Source of the DNA: Opitutaceae bacterium
GTDB lineage: Bacteria > Verrucomicrobiota > Verrucomicrobiia > Opitutales > Opitutaceae
NCBI GenBank assembly: GCA_031254955.1
Contig: JAIRTK010000372.1
Location: 1 to 10,696 of the forward strand
Reading direction: 5' to 3'
Length of the DNA stretch: 10,696 nt
Part shown: piece by piece, positions 7,014 to 10,696 of the stretch
Numbering within the stretch: the stretch's first letter is position 1
Layout of the letters: each line of letters starts with the position of its first letter
The notes under the pieces: model-generated
Database searches by the model: none
What the model was told of the DNA's origin: nothing
The model's input: only the letters and a program-made list of their open reading frames with translations
Position numbers and translations under genes: made by a program

Positions 7014-7066
7014 AGGCGCGGCAGCGCCGGTAGGGAGGCCTCTCTCCGAGGCCTCCGCCGGGCGGA
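7014..7066. repeat. GGTAGGGAGGCCTCT-type repeat, third copy
   Basis: AGGCGCGGCAGCGCCGGTAG and the following GGAGGCCTCT match the reverse complement of the copy at 440-466 with its flank over 30 bp. After that this copy has an extra CT and continues CCGAGGCCTCCGCCGGGCGG like the copy at 360-395. The GGAGGCCTC/GAGGCCTCC arms can form a hairpin. It lies between the converging DUF3016 and purE genes, so a bidirectional transcript-end structure is conceivable. No T-run follows. Confidence 0.7.
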
Positions 7067-7226
7067 GTACCGATTGGGCATTTCCTTGCTAAGTCAGGGC
7101 GTGGTGACGGAAACCTTTCCAGTGCCTCCCTGCCGGCTTCGGCCAGTCGTCCAAGGGGTTTGCATTGTGCCTCACGGCGAAAACCGGGTTGGCGAACACG
7201 TCCAGGGTTTAATCCGGGACAGCCCC

Positions 7227-7739
7227 TCAACCTTGGTCGAGCTTCGTTTCCAAGACCTTCCTGGTCTGCCCGGCGCGAAAATCCACCAGCGCCTGCTTCA
7301 CGCGCGCGTCGCCCAGCGCCAGCATGGACGCCGCGAAGACGGCCGCGTTGATCGCGCCGGCCTTGCCGATGGCAAATGTCGCCACGGGCACGCCGCCCGG
7401 CATCTGCACGGTGGAAAGCAGCGAGTCCAGCCCCTTGAGTTGCGGCGACTCCATCGGCACGCCGAGCACGGGCAGCGGCGTGAGTCCGGCGAGCACGCCC
7501 GCCAGATGCGCGGCCATGCCGGCGCCGGCGATGAGGCATTTCAAGCCCCGCGATTCCGCCGACGTGGCGTATTCAAACGCCGCGTGCGGCGTGCGGTGCG
7601 CGCTGATCACGCGCGCCTCGTGGGCGATGCCGAAACCGGCGAGCGTTTTCGCGGCGTGCTCCAGCACCGGCCAGTCGGACTGGCTGCCCATGATGATGCC
7701 GACGAGCGGCGACTGCTTGGTGTTGGCGGTGGTTGTCAT
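7227..7739 (-). CDS. purE: N5-carboxyaminoimidazole ribonucleotide mutase PurE
   Basis: Converts N5-CAIR to CAIR in de novo purine synthesis; cytosolic, with the bacterial class I enzyme acting after PurK. The 170-aa product has the full family layout: substrate phosphate/ribose loop GIIMGSQSDWPV (14-25), SAHRTP (46-51) with the catalytic-type His48, the Gly-rich AGAGMAAHLAG (71-81), PVLGVPMES (90-98) and STVQMPGGVPVATFAIG (109-125). Length is typical of class I PurE (about 160-170 aa). The ATG at 7739 gives a short MTTTANTKQS lead before the first strand. The sequence before it is pyrimidine-rich, without a Shine-Dalgarno motif. purK is not adjacent in the window. The gene is divergent from the Ndt-like gene and convergent with the DUF3016 gene. 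Confidence 0.97.
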   Translation of the reverse strand: MTTTANTKQSPLVGIIMGSQSDWPVLEHAAKTLAGFGIAHEARVISAHRTPHAAFEYATSAESRGLKCLIAGAGMAAHLAGVLAGLTPLPVLGVPMESPQLKGLDSLLSTVQMPGGVPVATFAIGKAGAINAAVFAASMLALGDARVKQALVDFRAGQTRKVLETKLDQG

Positions 7740-7819
7740 GAGGAGAGGGCGTCATTGGATAGGAGGGAAAGGCGTTTTGGCAAATTTTATGAACGCCAAC
7801 CCGCGCGCCGCCGCCGGCC

Positions 7820-7955
7820 AAAAATCGTTCGCGTTCTCATGCTTGTTCGCGTTCGCTTGCTCGTTTGTGTTCGCTCTTTCCGCCTGCCCCTCCTGCTTTG
7901 TTTCTCGGAACGGGGCGGAAACGGGAATGAGCGCAAGAGAACGCGAACAATTTTT
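7820..7955. repeat. 136-bp palindromic element with GTTCGC hexamers
   Basis: The end arms 7820-7838 (AAAAATCGTTCGCGTTCTC) and 7937-7955 (GAGAACGCGAACAATTTTT) are inverted repeats matching at 18 of 19 positions. The left part holds GTTCGC at 7827, 7845, 7851 and 7869. In the middle, TTCCGC and GCCCC (about 7878-7890) can pair with GGGGC and GGAA (about 7911-7920), so the whole segment may fold into one long hairpin. It fills most of the purE/Ndt divergent spacer and ends 3 bp before the Ndt-like ATG. Its first 11 bases, AAAAATCGTTC, also start the hexamer tract in the smc hinge. Confidence 0.7.
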
Positions 7956-7958
7956 AGC

Positions 7959-8660
7959 ATGAAGAAATCCAAGAAAAAAAGCCTCACGGTGTATTTCGCC
8001 AGCGAGCTTTTCAGCCTGAAGCACCTGATCGGAAACGCCTGGCTCGCCGAGGCGATTTACGAGCACTCCCAAGGCCGCTTCCTGTGCGTGCTGCCGCAGA
8101 ACCTGGAGCAGCGCGACACCACCGCCCGCTCGATCCGCGACCAGGACATCCGCACACTGCTCGAATGCGATCTGGGCCTGTTCAACTACGACGGCGCCGA
8201 ACTCGATTCGGGCACGGTGGTGGAATTCATGTTTGCGAAATTCGCCGACATCCCGGCGGTGATCCTCCGCAGCGATTTCCGGCACGGCGGCGACCAGCGC
8301 GGCGATCCGTGGAACTTGATGACGAGTTTTTATCCGCGCACCGCGAGCGTCATCATCGACAGCCTCGGCCTCTACAAACACTTGATGCGCGGCCACCGCC
8401 GCGCGACCCCCAACGCGACCGCGCGGCTGGCCGGCCAGCACAGCTCGGTGGACGCGCAACGCATGTGCGGGCACATCGCCCGCGCCTGCGTGCGCGCGCT
8501 CGACCGCGTGGCCGGGATGAAGCCGCGCATGCCGCGCCATCTCCGCGAGGAGGTGTATAACTGGCTCGCCCTCATGCCCGGCTTGAAAGGCAACGCCAAG
8601 GAACTGCGCCGGCAGTTCGAGCGCATCCTGAAGCACAAGGTCGAGCACGATTTGTTGTGA
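7959..8660 (+). CDS. Nucleoside 2-deoxyribosyltransferase-like protein
   Basis: A 233-aa protein whose first ~110 residues match the nucleoside 2-deoxyribosyltransferase superfamily, which swaps the base of (deoxy)nucleosides through a covalent glutamate intermediate. Visible landmarks are a first strand SLTVYFASELFS (8-19), RDQDIRTLLECDLGLFNYDG (60-79) and DSGTVVEFMFA (83-93), where E89 in S-G-T-x-x-E occupies the position of the nucleophile and D83 precedes it, then IPAVILRSDFR. The classical enzyme is about 150-160 aa. Here about 100 further residues follow (DPWNLMTSFYPR..., helical, basic, ending LKHKVEHDLL), without a recognised domain. The start MKKSKKK is chosen because the domain begins right after it. 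An in-frame ATG at 7839 would only add 40 residues encoded by the palindromic element. Substrate is unknown; a relative acting on another N-glycoside is possible. Confidence 0.82.
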   Translation: MKKSKKKSLTVYFASELFSLKHLIGNAWLAEAIYEHSQGRFLCVLPQNLEQRDTTARSIRDQDIRTLLECDLGLFNYDGAELDSGTVVEFMFAKFADIPAVILRSDFRHGGDQRGDPWNLMTSFYPRTASVIIDSLGLYKHLMRGHRRATPNATARLAGQHSSVDAQRMCGHIARACVRALDRVAGMKPRMPRHLREEVYNWLALMPGLKGNAKELRRQFERILKHKVEHDLL

Positions 8661-8920
8661 GGCCATTTGCGAAGCGATGTTGCGCGAGCCAAGGCGGGGG
8701 CGGATGGCACGGGCAACTCGCCCGTGGACGGTGCTCCGCGCCGCAACCTTCCCAACGCGCCCTCTCCCCGGATTCATAGGCGCGGTCGCCCATGCCACGC
8801 AACCCACAGGCCGCCCGCGCAACTTCGATTATGAAGCGAAACGGATTTGCCGGCGGAACGGTCTCCACGCCGTCCATCTGCCCTAGGCGGTTGACTCGAA
8901 TGCCTCCTCCTCCAAAAGGA
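8661..8920. other. Non-coding spacer downstream of the Ndt-like gene
   Basis: No protein-like frame was found. One clear hairpin is CACGGGC-AACTC-GCCCGTG (8708-8726), without a following T-run, in a context (GGATGGCACGGGCAACTCG) that looks like a dispersed GC-rich repeat. Nothing else is recognised. Confidence 0.4.
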
Positions 8921-8969
8921 CTCCTCCGCGTAACATCAGTGAAGTAACCGAGATGTCACGCGGGTGGAG
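8921..8969. repeat. CGCGTAA palindromic motif, copy C
   Basis: CGCGTAACATC (8927-8937) pairs with GATGTCACGCG (8952-8962) at 10 of 11 positions. The arms extend outward (CTCCTC against GGTGGAG, with one bulge), giving stems of about 17 bp around a 14-nt loop. The sequence CGCGTAACATCAGTGA matches copy A at 495-510 (CGCGTAACCTCAGTGA) except for one base. Confidence 0.65.
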
Positions 8970-9281
8970 CGTCAACGACACAACGGCGGTGGCTGGCCCC
9001 GAGGCAACGACAGCGGCAAGGCCCTCTGCGGGGGCCGGAGCCGGCTTTGGCCTCGCAAAAACAGCGGCAGACCGCCGCGCCGTCCCGCGAAAACGGCGCG
9101 GTCCGGCCCCGGCGCGGGGCGTTGGTCAACTGTTGACACACAGCGAGTTTGCCTTGCGCGATGAAATGGGCGGTGATGACGCCCTCGTGTTCCCCAGACG
9201 CGCCCCGCGCGCTTGGGGCGCCAGCCATGCCGCTTCTCCACTCCACTCCCAACATTCCGTCAAAAAATCCTCCCTCCCATC
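8970..9281. other. GC-rich spacer before the secreted-protein gene, with hairpins
   Basis: No gene is supported. It contains a strong hairpin CCGCGCCGT (9075-9083) / ACGGCGCGG (9093-9101) with a 9-nt loop, and a short palindrome GTCAAC-T-GTTGAC (9125-9137) that has the size of a repressor operator. TTGACA at 9133-9138 overlaps the palindrome, but no acceptable -10 follows at 16-18 bp. The last 20 bases before the next ATG are pyrimidine-rich. Confidence 0.4.
9125..9137. promoter_or_regulatory. Operator-like palindrome GTCAAC-T-GTTGAC
   Basis: A perfect 6+1+6 palindrome 145 bp upstream of the secreted-protein start, overlapping a TTGACA hexamer. It could be a repressor site, but nothing else supports this and a chance palindrome of this size is not rare. 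Confidence 0.2.
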
Positions 9282-10696
9282 ATGCACCGACTCCGCCTCG
9301 CCTTGTTCCCGCTGTTTATTCTGGCCGCCCTTCCCTCGGGCGCCGCGCTCGACGCGCCCAAGCTTCTCGCCCCCGCGCACAACGAAGTCTCCACCAACGC
9401 CCGGCCCGCATTCACCTGGGCGGCGGTGCCCGGCGCGACGGCCTACGAAATCGAGGTCGCCGCCGACTTTGACTTCAAGACCATCGTCCACCCGCTCACG
9501 CGCGTCACGGGCACCAGTTTCACCCCCGCCAAACCGCTCTTCCCCGCCCAGCGCATCTGGCGCGTCCGGGCGCTCGACGCCGCGGGCAATCCCGGCAAGT
9601 GGACGGCGCCCCGCGTGTATCGCCTCCGGCCCGAGCCTAAAACAAGCGCGGCCCCGACTCCGCCCGCGTCCGCCGCCGCCGCGTCCGCCGCGAAACCCGG
9701 CAGGACGCTCAGGCTCCTGACCCCCGCGAACAATCAAGAATCCACCAACGCCCGGCCCGAATTCACCTGGACACCCGTCACCGGCGCCACCGCCTACGAA
9801 ATCGAGGTCGCCGCCGATTATAATTTCAAGACCATCGTCCACCCGCTCACGCGCGTCACGGGCACGAGCTTCACCCCGGCCAAACCGCTCTTCCCCGCCC
9901 AGCGATTCTGGCGCGTCCGCGTCATCGACGCCTCCGGCAAACCCGGCCCGTGGAGCGCCTCCTTTGTTTACAAGCTGAAACCCGCGCCGCTCGCCGAGAC
10001 CCGCCCGGTCGAGAGCCGCCCGGCGGTTTATCCGGCGCACAACCAGACCGGCATCGTCCAGCAACCCAGCTTCACCTGGGAACCCGAGCCAGGCGCGGCG
10101 GCCTACGAAATCGAAATCGCCGCCGACTACGACTACAAGAAAGTCGTGGTGCCCGTCACGCGCGTCGAGACGCCGCGCTTCGTCCCCCTCAAGCCGCTGG
10201 CGACTTACAACCGCTTCTGGCGCACCCGCGCCCTCGCCGCCGACGGACGCGCCGGCCCGTGGTCGGCCACGCGCGTCTATAAACTCCACGCGCCCGCGCA
10301 CACCATCGCCATCCCAGCCGGAGCCACGCTGGACCAAATCCGCGCCACCATCGCCGCCGCGCCCGCCTCCTCGCTCATCACCTTCGCGCCAAAAGCCACC
10401 TACCGGCTGAAACTCCCCCAAGGCGACTCGCATTTCCTCGTGCTCGAAAAACGCGACGACCTCATCCTCGACGGTAACGACTCCCTCTTCATCATCGAAA
10501 CCCCCACCGCCGGGGCCGTCGCCCTGCGCGACTGCCGGCGCGTCACCCTCCGCCGCTTCCGCTTCGACTACGACCCGCTGCCGCACTCCATCGGCGCCGT
10601 CGAATCCGTCAACCCCGCGCCCGCCAACGAAGTGTCCACCGTCACGCTCCGCCGCCTGCCCGGCTATCCCGACTTCGACGCGCCGCACATGCTCGC
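9282..10696 (+). CDS. Secreted protein with three FN3-like repeats and a beta-helix-like region (3' end outside window)
   Basis: 471 codons are present and the frame is still open at the window end. MHRLRLALFPLFILAALPSGAA is a Sec signal peptide with likely cleavage near A21/A22. Three repeats of about 90 residues follow (about 27-116, 144-234, 247-336), each with a P-x-FTW...GA.AYEIE.AAD...K..V...TRV core and a FWR.R..D..G..G.W end, an FN3-like/Ig-like layout common in secreted glycan-active proteins. A Pro/Ala linker (118-140) separates repeats 1 and 2. From about 338 the pattern IAIPAGATLDQIRATI...ITFAPKATYRL...LVLEKRDDLILDGNDS...VALRDCRRVTLRRFRFDYDPLPHSIG suggests the first turns of a right-handed parallel beta-helix (pectate-lyase-like superfamily). 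Polysaccharide lyase or glycosidase activity is plausible but the catalytic part is not in the window. There is no Shine-Dalgarno sequence. Confidence 0.85.
   Translation, partial: MHRLRLALFPLFILAALPSGAALDAPKLLAPAHNEVSTNARPAFTWAAVPGATAYEIEVAADFDFKTIVHPLTRVTGTSFTPAKPLFPAQRIWRVRALDAAGNPGKWTAPRVYRLRPEPKTSAAPTPPASAAAASAAKPGRTLRLLTPANNQESTNARPEFTWTPVTGATAYEIEVAADYNFKTIVHPLTRVTGTSFTPAKPLFPAQRFWRVRVIDASGKPGPWSASFVYKLKPAPLAETRPVESRPAVYPAHNQTGIVQQPSFTWEPEPGAAAYEIEIAADYDYKKVVVPVTRVETPRFVPLKPLATYNRFWRTRALAADGRAGPWSATRVYKLHAPAHTIAIPAGATLDQIRATIAAAPASSLITFAPKATYRLKLPQGDSHFLVLEKRDDLILDGNDSLFIIETPTAGAVALRDCRRVTLRRFRFDYDPLPHSIGAVESVNPAPANEVSTVTLRRLPGYPDFDAPHML

Noticed and set aside
7074..7958. Long 5' extension of the Ndt-like frame through the purE complement
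   Set aside because: It is the antisense of purE plus the palindromic element. The conserved domain starts just after the ATG at 7959.
9126..10688. 520-codon minus-strand frame opposite the secreted-protein gene
   Set aside because: Gly/Arg/Asp-rich shadow without motifs. The plus strand has a signal peptide, three homologous repeats and a beta-helix pattern.
1..10696. tRNA, rRNA, phage, toxin-antitoxin or defence genes
   Set aside because: No cloverleaf-like, rRNA-like or relevant protein motifs were seen on either strand by eye. A covariance-model search was not possible here.

Overview
The window looks like chromosomal DNA from a GC-rich Verrucomicrobium, most plausibly of the Opitutaceae type. 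This is inferred from gene content (an SMC with an acidic/low-complexity insert before its C-terminal head, a DUF3016 lipoprotein, a secreted repeat plus beta-helix glycan-active-type protein), from unusually repeat-rich intergenic DNA, and from the lack of a good Shine-Dalgarno sequence at nearly every start. No taxonomic marker is present, so the assignment is tentative.

Layout. Positions 1-734 hold no convincing gene but are packed with palindromes and inverted repeats. Positions 735-5015 (minus strand) encode one very large SMC condensin subunit of 1426 aa, with two low-complexity insertions: one inside the hinge, made of hexanucleotide repeats, and one just before the C-terminal head, ending in an AT-hook-like basic patch. 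Divergent from smc is a small pair, rpmJ (bL36) and rpmE (bL31 type B), both of the zinc-ligand-free kind. A 726-bp non-coding stretch (5592-6317) follows, with a weak terminator and dispersed repeats. Next is a DUF3016 lipoprotein gene (6318-6857), bracketed by two inverted copies of a ~90-bp repeat. Then come purE (7227-7739, minus strand), a divergent spacer filled by a 136-bp palindromic element, and a nucleoside 2-deoxyribosyltransferase-like gene (7959-8660). A 621-bp non-coding region with several hairpins precedes the 5' part of a secreted protein with three FN3-like repeats and the beginning of a probable right-handed beta-helix (9282 to the window end).

Function. The genes are mostly unrelated housekeeping functions: chromosome organisation (smc), ribosome (rpmJ-rpmE), de novo purine synthesis (purE) and nucleoside salvage/exchange (Ndt-like). 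Two are cell-envelope or secreted proteins. purE and the Ndt-like gene are divergent and both concern purines or nucleosides, but shared regulation cannot be shown. No phage, CRISPR, toxin-antitoxin or defence system is visible.

The most unusual signal is the dispersed repeat content. In particular, a palindromic element starting AAAAATCGTTC followed by GTTCTC/GTTCGC-type hexamers lies between purE and the Ndt-like gene, and a related tract lies in frame within the hinge of SMC, where it is translated into a serine/arginine patch followed by a Glu/Asn/Thr/Pro-rich segment.
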